NCBI RefSeq assembly: GCF_014199625.1
Contig: NZ_JACHNY010000006.1
Location: 218,246-282,245 of the forward strand
Source of the DNA: Sphingomonas abaci
GTDB lineage: Bacteria > Pseudomonadota > Alphaproteobacteria > Sphingomonadales > Sphingomonadaceae
Length of the DNA stretch: 64,000 bases
Direction: 5' to 3'
The translations under genes were made by a program, and so were the position numbers. The notes under the pieces were generated by a model that did no database searches, was not told the origin of the DNA, and worked only from the letters and a program-made list of their open reading frames with translations. Each line of letters begins with the position of its first letter. The stretch's first letter is position 1. Positions 1 through 8,732 of this stretch are shown one piece after another.

Positions 1-1246
1 AGGCGGCCGAGGGCGCGGTCGGCGCGAGCAGCAGGTCGCATTGCTCCCAGGCGCGCTCGAAGTCGCGCGCGATCAGCGCCCGCACCTTCTGCGCCTGGGT
101 GTAATAGGCGTCGTAGAAGCCGGCCGACAGCACATAGGTGCCGATCATGATGCGGCGCTTGACCTCCGGTCCGAAGCCGGCGGCGCGGGTCGCGGCATAC
201 ATCTGCTGAAGGTTGGCGCCGTCCGGCAGGTCGCGCAGGCCGTAGCGGACGCCGTCATAGCGGGCGAGGTTGGACGACGCCTCGGCCGGCGCGATGATGT
301 AATAGGCGGGCAGCGCATATTGGGTGTGCGGCAGCGAGACCTCGACGATCTCCGCGCCCGCATCGCGCAGCCAGGCGATGCCCTGCTGCCACAGGGCCTC
401 GATCTCGGCGGGCATGCCGTCGACGCGATACTCCTTCGGGATGCCGACGCGCTTGCCGCGCAGGTCGCCCGACAGGCCCGCTTCCCATGCCGGCACGTCG
501 AGCTGGAGCGAGGTCGAGTCCTTGGCGTCGAAGCCGGCCATCGCCTCCAGCATGATCGCGCAGTCGCGCACCGTGCGCGCCATTGGCCCGGCCTGGTCGA
601 GCGACGAGGCGAAGGCGATCGTGCCCCAGCGCGAGCAGCGGCCATAGGTCGGCTTGATGCCCGAGATGCCGGTGAAGGCGGCCGGCTGGCGGATCGAGCC
701 GCCGGTGTCGGTGCCGGTCGCGCCCGGGCACAGCCGCGCCGCGACCGCCGAGGACGAGCCGCCCGACGATCCGCCGGGAGCGAGCGCCGCATTGCCGCCG
801 TCGCGCCGCCGCCAGGGCGAGATGACGTTGCCGAAATAGCTGGTCTCGTTCGACGAGCCCATGGCGAACTGGTCGAGGTTGAGCTTGCCCAGCATCCCCG
901 CGCCGGCATTCCAGAGATTCTGCGACACGGTCGACTCATAGGTCGGCGTGAAGTCCTCCAGGATGTGGCTGGCGGCGGTGGTCCGCACGCCCGCGGTGCA
1001 GAACAGGTCCTTCATGCCGATCGGCACGCCGGCCATCGGCTTCAGCGTCTCGCCGGCGGCCCGCGCCGCGTCGGCGGCGTCCGCGGCGGCGAGCGCATGA
1101 TCGGGCGTCGCTACCAGAAAAGCGTTGAGCGCGCTCGCCTCGGCGACGCGGGCGTTGAACGCCTCGGCCACTTCGCGCGCCGTAAAGGCGCCGTCGCGCA
1201 CGCCGTCGCGGATGGCGGCGATCGTCAGGTCGGCTAGTTCGGTCAT
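1..1246 (-). CDS. gatA: Glutamyl/aspartyl-tRNA amidotransferase subunit A (3' end outside window)
   Basis: Amidase subunit of GatCAB, which converts mischarged Glu-tRNAGln (and Asp-tRNAAsn) to the amidated form in the cytoplasm. About 415 of the usual ~490 residues are in the window; the C-terminal end lies beyond base 1. The amidase signature is visible: a lysine in GMKDLF, a glycine/serine stretch ([11 protein letters not shown]) and [11 protein letters not shown], which together supply the Lys-cisSer-Ser triad. The start ATG at 1246 shares its A with the TAA stop of gatC (TAATG), so the two are translationally coupled. Identification is by motif recognition and neighbour gatC; I am very sure. 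Confidence 0.97.
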   Translation of the reverse strand, partial: MTELADLTIAAIRDGVRDGAFTAREVAEAFNARVAEASALNAFLVATPDHALAAADAADAARAAGETLKPMAGVPIGMKDLFCTAGVRTTAASHILEDFTPTYESTVSQNLWNAGAGMLGKLNLDQFAMGSSNETSYFGNVISPWRRRDGGNAALAPGGSSGGSSSAVAARLCPGATGTDTGGSIRQPAAFTGISGIKPTYGRCSRWGTIAFASSLDQAGPMARTVRDCAIMLEAMAGFDAKDSTSLQLDVPAWEAGLSGDLRGKRVGIPKEYRVDGMPAEIEALWQQGIAWLRDAGAEIVEVSLPHTQYALPAYYIIAPAEASSNLARYDGVRYGLRDLPDGANLQQMYAATRAAGFGPEVKRRIMIGTYVLSAGFYDAYYTQAQKVRALIARDFERAWEQCDLLLAPTAPSAA

Positions 1247-1533
1247 TATTCGATCACCTTGGGAACCGCGAAGAAGCCGTGCTCGGCCTGCGGCGCGTTC
1301 GTCATCAACTGGTCGCGGATGCCGCCATCGGTCACCACATCGTCGCGCAGGCGCAGGTGATTGGGGATGACCGCGGTCATCGGCTCGACGCCGGCGGTGT
1401 CGACCTCGCCTAGCTGTTCGATCCAGTGCAGGATATTGTCGAGCTCGGGCGCGATGCGCGCCGCCTCGTCGTCGGTGATCGCGAGCCGGGCGAGGCTGGC
1501 GATCTTCTTCACGGTGTTGGTGTCCACGGCCAT
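1246..1533 (-). CDS. gatC: Glutamyl/aspartyl-tRNA amidotransferase subunit C
   Basis: Small 95-residue subunit that wraps around GatA and stabilises the GatCAB complex. The sequence begins [19 protein letters not shown] and has the family pattern of an N-terminal helix followed by [18 protein letters not shown] and a C-terminal segment ending FFAVPKVIE, all typical of GatC. The ATG at 1533 is chosen because it gives the standard family length; upstream in-frame codons would add a non-homologous basic extension. It is first in a gatC-gatA operon, with the gatA start overlapping its stop by one base. It lies head-to-head with the DUF3089 gene across a 118-base region containing two palindromes. 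Confidence 0.96.
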   Translation of the reverse strand: MAVDTNTVKKIASLARLAITDDEAARIAPELDNILHWIEQLGEVDTAGVEPMTAVIPNHLRLRDDVVTDGGIRDQLMTNAPQAEHGFFAVPKVIE

Positions 1534-1566
1534 GGGCAGCCCGCTACCACTCGCGCTCCGCCCGGT

Positions 1567-1589
1567 GCAAGCGCTTGCGTACGGTACGC
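1567..1589. promoter_or_regulatory. Two overlapping palindromes in the gatC/DUF3089 divergent promoter region
   Basis: A perfect 12-base palindrome GCAAGCGCTTGC (1567-1578) runs into a second inverted repeat, GCGTAC-G-GTACGC (1577-1589). They lie between two divergent starts (1533 and 1652), where a dimeric regulator could bind. Seen directly; function is inference. Confidence 0.35.
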
Positions 1590-1651
1590 CTTGCGCGCAC
1601 CGTGCCGTCCTGTAGCAGAGGCCTTCCTTGAAGGGGGACGAGGAGACCCTT

Positions 1652-2770
1652 TTGGCGCGCAAGTTCCTGTACATCTTCGCCGCACTCATCGTGCTGGTGA
1701 TCGCGGCGGCGCTCGCCTACCGGCTGTTCGGCACCGACCTGATGCGAATGGCGCTGACGCCGGGCGAGTCCTTCCGCCGCCAAGCCTCGGTCCAGGCCAG
1801 CGCCTATGACGATCCGGCGATGTGGCTCGCCCGCCCGGAGCTGGCCGGCAATCCCGCGCTCTGGAGGCCGCAGGGCTACGCCCCGCGCGCGGTGGACGCC
1901 ACGGGGCGCAAGGCGGCGATCTTCTTCATCCATCCCACCTCCTATGTCAGCCGCGACCATTGGAACGCGCCGCTCGACGACGCGGAGACCAACGACCGGA
2001 GTGCGTTGTTCCTGCGGGGACAGGCCAGCGCCTTCAACGCGGTCGGCGAGGTCTGGGCGCCGCGCTATCGCCAGGCGACGTTCGGCGCGTTCCTGACCAG
2101 CGTCGCCGATTCGGAACAGGCACTGCACCTCGCGTACGGCGACGTCTCCGCCGCCTTCGACAGCTTCCTGCGCCAGATCGGGCCGCGGACGCCGATCATC
2201 CTGGCGGGACACAGCCAGGGCGCGCTGCACCTGACCCGGCTGCTGCGCGACCGCGTCGCCACCGACCCGGCCCTGCGCCGCCGGATCGTCGCCGCCTATG
2301 TCGTCGGCTGGCCAGTGTCGCGGACCACCGATCTGCCGCGCCTAGGCCTGCCCGAATGCGCGACCGCCGACCAGGCCGGTTGCCTGTTGTCGTGGCAGAG
2401 CTTCGCCGCGCCGGCCGATCCGTCGCTGGTGATCGACACCTATGACAAGACGACCGGGTTCAACGGCCAGCCGCGCAAGGACACGCCGATGGTCTGCACC
2501 AATCCGCTCACCGGCACGCCCGACGCCACCGCCCCGGCCAGCGCCAATCTCGGCACGCTCTACCCCGCCGCCGATCTCGCCACCGCGACCATCGCGCCGG
2601 GCCGGGTGCCGGCGGCCTGTGGTCCGCGCGGCTTGCTGATGATCGGCGCCCCGCCCGAGGTCGGCCCCTATGTGCTGCCCGGCAACAACTATCACGTCTA
2701 CGACTACAGCCTGTTCTGGGCCAATGTCCGCGCCGATGCGGCGCGTCGCCTGCAAGGATATCGCCGATGA
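1652..2770 (+). CDS. DUF3089 family alpha/beta-hydrolase, membrane-anchored
   Basis: A 372-residue protein with an N-terminal membrane anchor or signal ([20 protein letters not shown]) followed by a DUF3089 domain. The nucleophile elbow GHSQG puts the probable catalytic serine near residue 188, as expected for a lipase/esterase fold; FFIHPTSY is another family hallmark. I chose the TTG at 1652 because AGGAGA lies five bases upstream; another TTG at 1628 would add eight residues with no comparable ribosome site. Its stop overlaps the ruvX start (ATGA). Substrate is unknown; an exported esterase acting at the envelope is the most likely role. Confidence 0.85.
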   Translation: MARKFLYIFAALIVLVIAAALAYRLFGTDLMRMALTPGESFRRQASVQASAYDDPAMWLARPELAGNPALWRPQGYAPRAVDATGRKAAIFFIHPTSYVSRDHWNAPLDDAETNDRSALFLRGQASAFNAVGEVWAPRYRQATFGAFLTSVADSEQALHLAYGDVSAAFDSFLRQIGPRTPIILAGHSQGALHLTRLLRDRVATDPALRRRIVAAYVVGWPVSRTTDLPRLGLPECATADQAGCLLSWQSFAAPADPSLVIDTYDKTTGFNGQPRKDTPMVCTNPLTGTPDATAPASANLGTLYPAADLATATIAPGRVPAACGPRGLLMIGAPPEVGPYVLPGNNYHVYDYSLFWANVRADAARRLQGYRR

Positions 2771-3237
2771 CCCTCGTCACCACCGACGCCGCCGCCTTCC
2801 GCGCCGCGCTGCCGGCGGGCGGCCGGCTGATCGGGCTGGACGTCGGCACCAAGACGATCGGCACCGCGCTGTGCGACGCCGGCTGGTCCTTCGCCAGCCC
2901 CGCGACGCTGATCCGCCGCACCAAGTTCACCGCCGACAAGGCCGCGCTGGTCGCCCTGATCGGCCCGCAATCGGTGCGCGGGCTGGTGATCGGCCTGCCG
3001 CTCAACCTGGACGGCACGGAGAGCCCGCGCAGCCAGTCGACCCGCGCCTTCGCCCGCAACGTCGCTGATCTCGGCCCCGTGCTGCTCTGGGACGAGCGCT
3101 GGTCGACGGTCGCGGTCGAACGCGCGATGATCGAACAGGATATCAGCCGCGCCAAGCGCGCCGAGCGGATCGACAATCACGCCGCCGCCCATATCCTGCA
3201 AGGAGCGATCGATGCGCTGACCATGACCAAGGAATGA
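2767..3237 (+). CDS. ruvX: Putative Holliday junction resolvase / pre-16S rRNA nuclease YqgF
   Basis: 156-residue RNase H-fold nuclease of the YqgF/RuvX family, implicated in 16S rRNA 5' end maturation and proposed as a Holliday junction resolvase. Visible motifs are [15 protein letters not shown] near the N terminus (first acidic residue), GLPLNLDG in the middle, DERWSTV and a C-terminal [11 protein letters not shown] stretch with the last conserved acidic residue. Length is slightly above the usual ~140 because of a short N-terminal extension. The ATGA overlap with the DUF3089 gene points to coupled translation. The family name is secure; which of the two proposed activities applies here cannot be seen from sequence. 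Confidence 0.93.
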   Translation: MTLVTTDAAAFRAALPAGGRLIGLDVGTKTIGTALCDAGWSFASPATLIRRTKFTADKAALVALIGPQSVRGLVIGLPLNLDGTESPRSQSTRAFARNVADLGPVLLWDERWSTVAVERAMIEQDISRAKRAERIDNHAAAHILQGAIDALTMTKE

Positions 3238-3310
3238 CAGCCCGGTGACAGCGATGTTGCAAGTTGTTCACGACCGTTACACCAGCATTTAACCTATCCC
3301 GGATTAGGAT

Positions 3311-3327
3311 ATCTCGCTATACGAGAT
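3311..3327. promoter_or_regulatory. Inverted repeat upstream of the small membrane protein gene
   Basis: ATCTCG (3311-3316), five-base spacer, CGAGAT (3322-3327): a perfect 6-5-6 inverted repeat in the 149-base gap after ruvX and 60 bases before the next start. Could be an operator or a small hairpin; no T-run follows it. Confidence 0.3.
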
Positions 3328-3386
3328 GCGGGACATTTTCCGGCGCCACCTGTGGCCGCATGGAGGATGTGGGGAGTAGGTAGGAA

Positions 3387-3635
3387 ATGCTGACCGAGCT
3401 TGAGCGCATCGATGATCGGCGGGCCATTGAGGACATGCTGTCCCCGCGCAGCTTCGTCGCGAACGGTGCGACGCCGCTTTCGTCACCAGCCACGCCAGCG
3501 ACCGGCCGGTCGGCCTGGCAATTGCCCAGCTTCTATGTCGGAGCGGTGCTGATGGTGCTGATCCTGGCCGCGACATGGCTTGTCCGGCTGGCGATGGCGC
3601 TCCGTGGAACCAGGCCCAGCCGATTCAGCGCGTGA
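3387..3635 (+). CDS. Small single-pass membrane protein, unknown
   Basis: 82 residues. The N-terminal half is polar and proline/serine rich; residues ~47-72 (PSFYVGAVLMVLILAATWLV and following) form one convincing transmembrane segment, then a short basic tail. The ATG is preceded by a purine-rich GTAGGTAGGAA that can serve as ribosome site. The stop overlaps the 3' end of the convergent glycosyltransferase gene by 11 bases. I do not recognise a family. It could be a sphingomonad-specific small membrane protein; being convergent with the glycosyltransferase it is probably not in that operon. Confidence 0.6.
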   Translation: MLTELERIDDRRAIEDMLSPRSFVANGATPLSSPATPATGRSAWQLPSFYVGAVLMVLILAATWLVRLAMALRGTRPSRFSA

Positions 3636-4782
3636 TCGTCCGCGCCGGGTCCAAGCCGGCATAGGCGGCGAACAGCGTTTCGAAATGATCCGCCATCGAG
3701 CGGGTCCGGCCGGGATCGCGCGGGGCCTGCGGCGACTCCGCGAACTGGCGCAGCGTCATGCTCAGGCTGCGCGCGCTGGCGGACTTGTACGTCCACCCTT
3801 CATTGGCGCGGGCGCAGTCCGCCGCGCCGCCCAGGTCGGGGGCGATCACCGTCAGGCCCGACGCCACCGCTTCCGCCGCGACGAAGCAGAAGGTCTCCGC
3901 CTCGCAGCCATGGACCAGCGCGTCGGCGCTCGCCATCAGCGTCGCCAGTTGTGGCCGGTCGCGGATCGGCGCGACCAGCCGGATATGCGGATTGCCGCCG
4001 ACCGCGCGGATCACCGAGCGCCGGTCATGTCCGTCGCCGACGATCACCAGCCCCATCGGGCGGCTGGCCGCGGCGGCGGTGACGGCGCGCGCGACCATAC
4101 CCCAGCGCTTCTCCGGCGAATGCCGCCCCACCCCGAGCAGCAGAAGCGCGTCGGCCCCCAGCCCGCATTCGGCGAGCAACCGCGCACGCAAGGCCGGATC
4201 GCGCCGGGCGGGAGAGAAATGCCCCGGCTCGATCCCCATCGGATTGGTCGTCACCTTGCCCAGGCCGCCCTCGATCAGCCGGCGGGATAGGCTGTCGCTG
4301 GCGCTGACCACCAGGTCGAAGCGTGCGTCGAGCCGGCGGAGGTGGCGCCAATACCAGTCGAAGCCGCGATCGATCGCCGCCCGGTCGGCGATGCCGCCGA
4401 ACCAGCGATAGGCATAGGCGGACAGCGGATCGGCATGGGCGACCAGCACGCGCCGCGCCTCTCCCGCCCAGTCGGCGACCATCGAGGCGCTGCGCCAGGG
4501 CGACGACACCTCGACCACGGCCGGCGCTTCCTCGTCCAGCGCGCGGTGGAGCGCCGCGCGGTCGGAGAAATAGCGATAGGCGCGGTCCAGCGGGAAGAGC
4601 GGCGCGCGCATCCAGCGGATGCGGCCCCCGCCCTCGCGCATCTCGACGCGGTCCTCGTCGCCCGGCGCGATCACCACCAGGTCGTGCCCCATCGCGGCCG
4701 CCGCGATCAGCTTCTGGTCGACATAGGTGCGCACGCCGCCGCCCTTGGGCGCGTAGAAGGCGCAGACATCGACGATCTTCAT
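3625..4782 (-). CDS. Group 4 (GT-B) glycosyltransferase
   Basis: 385-residue retaining glycosyltransferase of the GT4 type, expected to act at the inner face of the cytoplasmic membrane on a lipid or sugar acceptor. N-terminal acceptor domain begins MKIVDVCAFYAPKGGGVRTY, the glycine loop and opening typical of GT4 enzymes; the C-terminal donor domain has LLLLGVGRHSPEKRWG (the E-K/R site), LVIVGDGHDR and the nucleotide-sugar binding stretch GCEAETFCFVAAEAVASG. Its ATG overlaps the stop of the upstream deacetylase by four bases, so the two enzymes are made together. Donor sugar and acceptor are not evident; the deacetylase partner hints at an N-acetylated hexosamine. Confidence 0.9.
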   Translation of the reverse strand: MKIVDVCAFYAPKGGGVRTYVDQKLIAAAAMGHDLVVIAPGDEDRVEMREGGGRIRWMRAPLFPLDRAYRYFSDRAALHRALDEEAPAVVEVSSPWRSASMVADWAGEARRVLVAHADPLSAYAYRWFGGIADRAAIDRGFDWYWRHLRRLDARFDLVVSASDSLSRRLIEGGLGKVTTNPMGIEPGHFSPARRDPALRARLLAECGLGADALLLLGVGRHSPEKRWGMVARAVTAAAASRPMGLVIVGDGHDRRSVIRAVGGNPHIRLVAPIRDRPQLATLMASADALVHGCEAETFCFVAAEAVASGLTVIAPDLGGAADCARANEGWTYKSASARSLSMTLRQFAESPQAPRDPGRTRSMADHFETLFAAYAGLDPARTITR

Positions 4783-5600
4783 GCCGCCTTCCGGCCCTTC
4801 CCCCTACCCACCCCATGATCGAGGTCGGCATAGCGCACGACCTGGCGCACCTCGGCGAGCGCGCGGACGGTGCGGGCGATGCTGGCGACGATGGAGGTCT
4901 TGGTCATGTCGCCCGGATGCACCGCCAGCCGCACCACCGGCACCATGCGCCGCGCGGTCCGCGCCACGCCCGCGACCGCCAGCGAACTGGCGGTGCGCGC
5001 GGTGCTGCGGCTGGCCCAGGTGATGACCGGCCCGCGCGCCACCGTCTCGCCGCCTTGCGGCCGCCATACGCGCCAGTGATCCTCCGCCAGCGCGAAGCCG
5101 GTCGCCGCCAGCGCCTGGTGCGCGCCTTCGCCGTACAGCCAGGCCGGGGCGATGAAGCCCGCCACCGGCCGGCCGATCGCCTGTTCGACGATGTCGCGGC
5201 CGTCGCGCAGCCGACGCTCCGCCTCGGCCGCGCTCAGCCCCAGGAACTCGCCCTCGCCGGCCGTCATGTGCCGCGCCTTGAACGCGGCGGCGGCGCCGTC
5301 GTGCCGGCTGTCGTCGCGGTGCAGCCAGCCGTGCAGGAACATCTCGATCCCCTCATCGGCCCAGCCGCGCAGCCGCCGCGCAAAGGCGGCATCGCCCGCG
5401 ATCGGCGCACGGCCCCAGTGGTTGGGCACCACCAGCATCGCGAAGCGCGGACCACCGAGCAGGACGCGCAACCGGGCCGCCAGCGCCTCCACCGGCGCGG
5501 TGAAGGCGGGCGAGACGTCGTGGATCGACACCAGCAGACGACGATCCGCCGCGGGGGGGATCAGCGCGGCGGGGCGGAAGGGAAGCGAAGGCAAGGGCAT
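4779..5600 (-). CDS. DUF2334 polysaccharide-deacetylase-like protein
   Basis: 273 residues. The NodB-like fold of DUF2334 is recognisable: LLVSIHDVSPAF near the N terminus (the metal-binding Asp), RFAMLVVPNHWG, and GIEMFLHGWLHRDD, which carries the metal-ligand histidines. These enzymes are relatives of carbohydrate esterase family 4 and are predicted to remove acetyl groups from N-acetylated sugars. The start ATG at 5600 begins MPLPSLPFRPAALIPP; the ribosome site is weak and the start is uncertain by a few codons. It is first in a two-gene operon with the GT4 gene, and faces the divergent membrane-protein gene at 5763. Confidence 0.85.
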   Translation of the reverse strand: MPLPSLPFRPAALIPPAADRRLLVSIHDVSPAFTAPVEALAARLRVLLGGPRFAMLVVPNHWGRAPIAGDAAFARRLRGWADEGIEMFLHGWLHRDDSRHDGAAAAFKARHMTAGEGEFLGLSAAEAERRLRDGRDIVEQAIGRPVAGFIAPAWLYGEGAHQALAATGFALAEDHWRVWRPQGGETVARGPVITWASRSTARTASSLAVAGVARTARRMVPVVRLAVHPGDMTKTSIVASIARTVRALAEVRQVVRYADLDHGVGRGKGRKAA

Positions 5601-5762
5601 GTCACTGGCGATGACGGCGCCGCCAGCCGGCTTCCGCACCGGGCGGGAAAAAAATCCGGCGCCGGCCCTGCGGGTCGAGCGGCGCGGCGTCGTCCTGTCG
5701 TCGTGACCCAGCCCGAAACCCCGCCCGCGCGCTCGCGCCGACCGGTCCGCTAGAGCCCGTCC

Positions 5763-6677
5763 ATGCCCGAGTCCGCCCTGTTCGCCCCCGCCCCCGTGGA
5801 GCTGCGCCCGCTGATCGAGCGTGGCAGCGGCCTGCGTCGCTGGATCGCGCCCGTCCTGTCGCTCGCGATTCTGGCGGCGGCCTTGTGGCAACTCCGCCAT
5901 CTCGATCTGGCCGGCGTCCTGCACGACCTGCCCGCCTCGCCCGCCTTCTGGCTGGTCTTCGCCGCCGGCTACATGGCGCTGCCGATCGGCGAGTGGCTGA
6001 TCTATCGCCGCCTGTGGCAATTGCCGGTGACCGGCCTCGGCGCGCTGCTGCGCAAGCGGATCGCCAACGAGATCGTGCTCGGCTATTCCGGCGAGGTCTA
6101 TTTCTATGGCTGGGCGCGTCGCCATGCCCGGCTCGCCGCCGCGCCGTTCGGCGTCATCAAGGACGTGACGATCCTGTCGGCGACCGTCGCCAACGGCATC
6201 ACCGTCGCGCTGATGCTCGCCTGCTGGCCGCTGCTGTCGGCGCTCAACCTGGGCCTGACCGAATGGGTGGTGGCGCTGGCGACCGCGATCATCGCCCTGC
6301 CCTCGCTGGTCGCGCTCCTGATGGGACGGCGTCTCTTCTCCTGCACCTCGCGTGAGTTGTGGGGGATCGCCGGCGTGCATTTCGGCCGCATTGCCGTCGT
6401 CATCCTGCTCACCGCGCTGCTGTGGCGGCTGGCGATGCCGGGGGTGCCGATCCTGTGGTGGCTGGTGCTGGCGACGCTCCGCATGCTGGTCTCGCGCCTG
6501 CCGCTGCTGCCCAATCGCGACATCGTGTTCGCCGGGCTGGTCGCCTTCATGATCGGCGACGCGCCGTCGATGACCGCGATGCTGGTGATGGTCGCCGGAC
6601 TGACGCTCGCCACCCATATCTTCCTGGGCGCTGCACTGGGCGTCGCCGACCTGGTCCGCTCGGAGAATCGCGCATGA
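5763..6677 (+). CDS. Polytopic membrane protein, UPF0104/LPG-synthase-TM-like
   Basis: 304 residues with about seven or eight hydrophobic segments and almost no soluble domain. Charged residues within the hydrophobic core (ANEIVLGYSGEVYFYGWARR around residues 102-121 and GVIKDVTILSA) and overall layout resemble the membrane half of lysylphosphatidylglycerol synthase and UPF0104 proteins, which flip or move lipids. That resemblance is my inference, not a clear family hit. The stop overlaps the DUF2141 start (ATGA). The gene is divergent from the deacetylase/glycosyltransferase operon, so a translocation role for a glycolipid made by those enzymes is reasonable but untested. Confidence 0.7.
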   Translation: MPESALFAPAPVELRPLIERGSGLRRWIAPVLSLAILAAALWQLRHLDLAGVLHDLPASPAFWLVFAAGYMALPIGEWLIYRRLWQLPVTGLGALLRKRIANEIVLGYSGEVYFYGWARRHARLAAAPFGVIKDVTILSATVANGITVALMLACWPLLSALNLGLTEWVVALATAIIALPSLVALLMGRRLFSCTSRELWGIAGVHFGRIAVVILLTALLWRLAMPGVPILWWLVLATLRMLVSRLPLLPNRDIVFAGLVAFMIGDAPSMTAMLVMVAGLTLATHIFLGAALGVADLVRSENRA

Positions 6678-7186
6678 TCGCCGCGCTGCTGCTCGCCGCC
6701 GCCGAGCCCGCCCTCCGTTCCAGCCCGGAACTGGGCGTCGCCGCCGCCCGCTGTCGGCCCGATGAGAGCGGCCCGGCGCTGATCGTCGACGTGACCGGGC
6801 TGAAGGTGCGAAGGGGTCGGGTCCGCGCCGAACTCTATCCGGCGCGCGACGGCGATTTCCTGGGCGACGACAATGTGCTGGTCGCCGCTGGCAAGACCTT
6901 CCGCCGCGCCAGCGTCGACGTGCCCGCCAGTGGTCCGGTTCGGATCTGCCTGCGCGTGCCCGGCCCCGGCACCTATTCGCTGGCGGTGATCCACAATGTC
7001 GATGGCGGTCACAAGTTCAGCCTGTCGCGCGACGGTGCCGGGTTCGGCGGCAACCCGAAGATCGGCCTGTCCAAACCCTCCGCCCAGGCCGCCAGCGTGA
7101 CGGTCGGTGCCGGCCCGACCGAGATGCGCGTGGTGATGAACTATCGCCGCGGCCTGTTCAGCTTCGGTCCCGTCGCCGCGCCGTGA
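6674..7186 (+). CDS. DUF2141 domain periplasmic protein
   Basis: 170 residues. Short N-terminal hydrophobic signal (MIAALLLAAAEPAL), then a beta-sandwich of the DUF2141 type: LIVDVTGLKVRRGRVRAELY, a middle stretch FRRASVDVPASGPVRICLRV, YSLAVIHNVDGGHKF and the family hallmark FGGNPKIGLSKPS near residue 125. DUF2141 proteins are exported and of unknown biochemical role. Start overlaps the stop of the membrane protein gene by four bases, so both are one transcription unit. Ends directly against the convergent gene at 7187 with no spacer. Confidence 0.88.
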   Translation: MIAALLLAAAEPALRSSPELGVAAARCRPDESGPALIVDVTGLKVRRGRVRAELYPARDGDFLGDDNVLVAAGKTFRRASVDVPASGPVRICLRVPGPGTYSLAVIHNVDGGHKFSLSRDGAGFGGNPKIGLSKPSAQAASVTVGAGPTEMRVVMNYRRGLFSFGPVAAP

Positions 7187-7663
7187 TCAGGCGCCAGCCC
7201 GCTTGCCCTCGATCAGCGTGCGGGCGGTGCGGTAGCAATCGTCGATATGCGCGTTGCCGGCCAGCTTCATCGCGCCGAAGCTGATCGTCGCTGCCACCGC
7301 CTGACCCAGGAACGGCACGAAGCGGGCCGCCGACCCCGCCGCGATCCGCACCCCCATCCGCCGCAGGATCGCGATCACCAGCTTGCGCGTCACCACCCGG
7401 CCGATCGCGTTGTTGCCCAGGCTGGTCGCCATCACCAGCACTTGCTGCGCCATGTTCGGGTCCATCTTCTCGACCTGCGCGTGGTCGAGCTGGAACTTGG
7501 CGCTGATCGCCGGCAGCAAATTGGTCAGCAGGCCGACATCGGCGACCAGGTCGGCGCCCGGGATCGGCACCACCGCCGCCCCCGCGGACAGCAGCGAACG
7601 CTGCGTCACCATCTTGCGGCATTCGTCGCGCACCCGGTCCAGCTCTGCCAGCGTAGCAATCAT
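7187..7663 (-). CDS. Hypothetical membrane-associated helical protein
   Basis: 158 residues rich in small and hydrophobic residues. Predicted amphipathic or membrane-embedded stretches are SLLSAGAAVVPIPGADLVAD and FVPFLGQAVAATISFGAMKL. The pattern of glycine/proline-rich helices recalls DUF697/YcjF-type proteins, but I cannot confirm a family. An AGGAG ribosome site precedes the ATG at 7663 (spacing 5-6). Probably monocistronic: 40 bases separate it from the oxidoreductase gene upstream on the same strand. Confidence 0.65.
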   Translation of the reverse strand: MIATLAELDRVRDECRKMVTQRSLLSAGAAVVPIPGADLVADVGLLTNLLPAISAKFQLDHAQVEKMDPNMAQQVLVMATSLGNNAIGRVVTRKLVIAILRRMGVRIAAGSAARFVPFLGQAVAATISFGAMKLAGNAHIDDCYRTARTLIEGKRAGA

Positions 7664-7704
7664 ATCAGCTCCTTCCCATGGAACCGTCCGCTCGTCGGGA
7701 CGGG

Positions 7705-8649
7705 TCAGTCCAGCGTCAATACCACCTTGCCGCGCGGGTGCGCGTGGCGGGCGCAGTCATAAGCGGCGGCGAAATCCTCCATCGCGAAGCACTTGGCGAC
7801 CTCGACCCGGATCGTGCCGTTCGCCAGCAGGTCCGCCACTTCGCCGAGCTGCGCCGCATTGGGCGTGGCGTGATAGCGCGGCGCGATCCGCACGCCGCGC
7901 GCGGCCGCCTCGCTCTCCAGCGGCTCCAGGGTCGAGACCAGGAGGCCGCCCGGCTTGAGGCAGTCGAACGAACGCCGCTGCACCGCGCCGCCCTGCGTAT
8001 CGAACACCAGGTCGCAGTCCGTCGCGATCGTCTCGAACCGTTCGGCGGCATAGTCGATCACCGTGTCCGCCCCGATCGAGCGTACGAAGTCGCGATCCTG
8101 GGCGGAGGCGGTGGCGAAGACGGTCGCTCCCTTCCACCGGGCCATCTGCACCGCCAGATGGCCGACGCCGCCGGCCCCGCCATGGATCAGCACGCGCTGT
8201 CCGGCCGCCAGTCCGCCATGATCGAACAATCCCTGCCACGCCGTCATCGAAGCCAGCCCCGCGCCCGCCGCCTGGGCGAAGTCGAGACCGGCCGGCATCG
8301 CGACCAGCTCCACCGCCTTGACCACGACATAGGCGCTCTGGCCGCCGCGCTCCTGGCCGATAAAGGCGAAAACCCGGTCGCCGTGGCTGAGCATGTAATG
8401 CGCGCGCGTGCCGACCGCCTCGATCGTCCCGGCCACGTCGCGGCCCAGCACCAGCGGCAAGCGGTCTGCGCCGACCGGAGGATAGTCCCCCTGTGCGATC
8501 TTCCAGTCGACCGGATTGATGCTGGCGGCGCGCACGCGGACCAGCACCTCGTCATCGACCGGTTGCGGGATCGGGACCTGGGCCCGCTCGATCACCTCGG
8601 CGGGATCGCCGAAGCGGGTGATCTGAATCGCGCTTGCTGTCTCGGTCAT
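7705..8649 (-). CDS. Zinc-independent NADP-dependent alcohol dehydrogenase / quinone oxidoreductase family
   Basis: 314-residue medium-chain dehydrogenase/reductase. The N-terminal GroES-like domain has VRAASINPVDWKIAQG and LVLGRDVAGTIEAVG; the Rossmann domain carries VLIHGGAGGVGHLAVQMAR (nucleotide-binding loop). The zinc-ligand cysteines of classical alcohol dehydrogenases are absent, so it belongs to the zinc-independent quinone-oxidoreductase branch and probably reduces quinones or reactive carbonyls with NADPH. The ATG at 8649 is preferred over an adjacent GTG because GAGGA lies six bases upstream. It sits 83 bases after the histidine-kinase-like gene on the same strand. Confidence 0.88.
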   Translation of the reverse strand: MTETASAIQITRFGDPAEVIERAQVPIPQPVDDEVLVRVRAASINPVDWKIAQGDYPPVGADRLPLVLGRDVAGTIEAVGTRAHYMLSHGDRVFAFIGQERGGQSAYVVVKAVELVAMPAGLDFAQAAGAGLASMTAWQGLFDHGGLAAGQRVLIHGGAGGVGHLAVQMARWKGATVFATASAQDRDFVRSIGADTVIDYAAERFETIATDCDLVFDTQGGAVQRRSFDCLKPGGLLVSTLEPLESEAAARGVRIAPRYHATPNAAQLGEVADLLANGTIRVEVAKCFAMEDFAAAYDCARHAHPRGKVVLTLD

Positions 8650-8732
8650 CACCGGTCCTCGAACAAAGGTCGAGGCACAAACCCGCAGGAAGCCATCCGG
8701 CTCCCGCGACCCTCACGAACCGTGCGGGACGA

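Noticed and set aside
4779..6617. A 612-codon minus-strand frame extending the DUF2334 gene upstream
   Set aside because: The N-terminal half is a low-complexity shadow of the plus-strand membrane-protein gene; the conserved domain begins at 5600.
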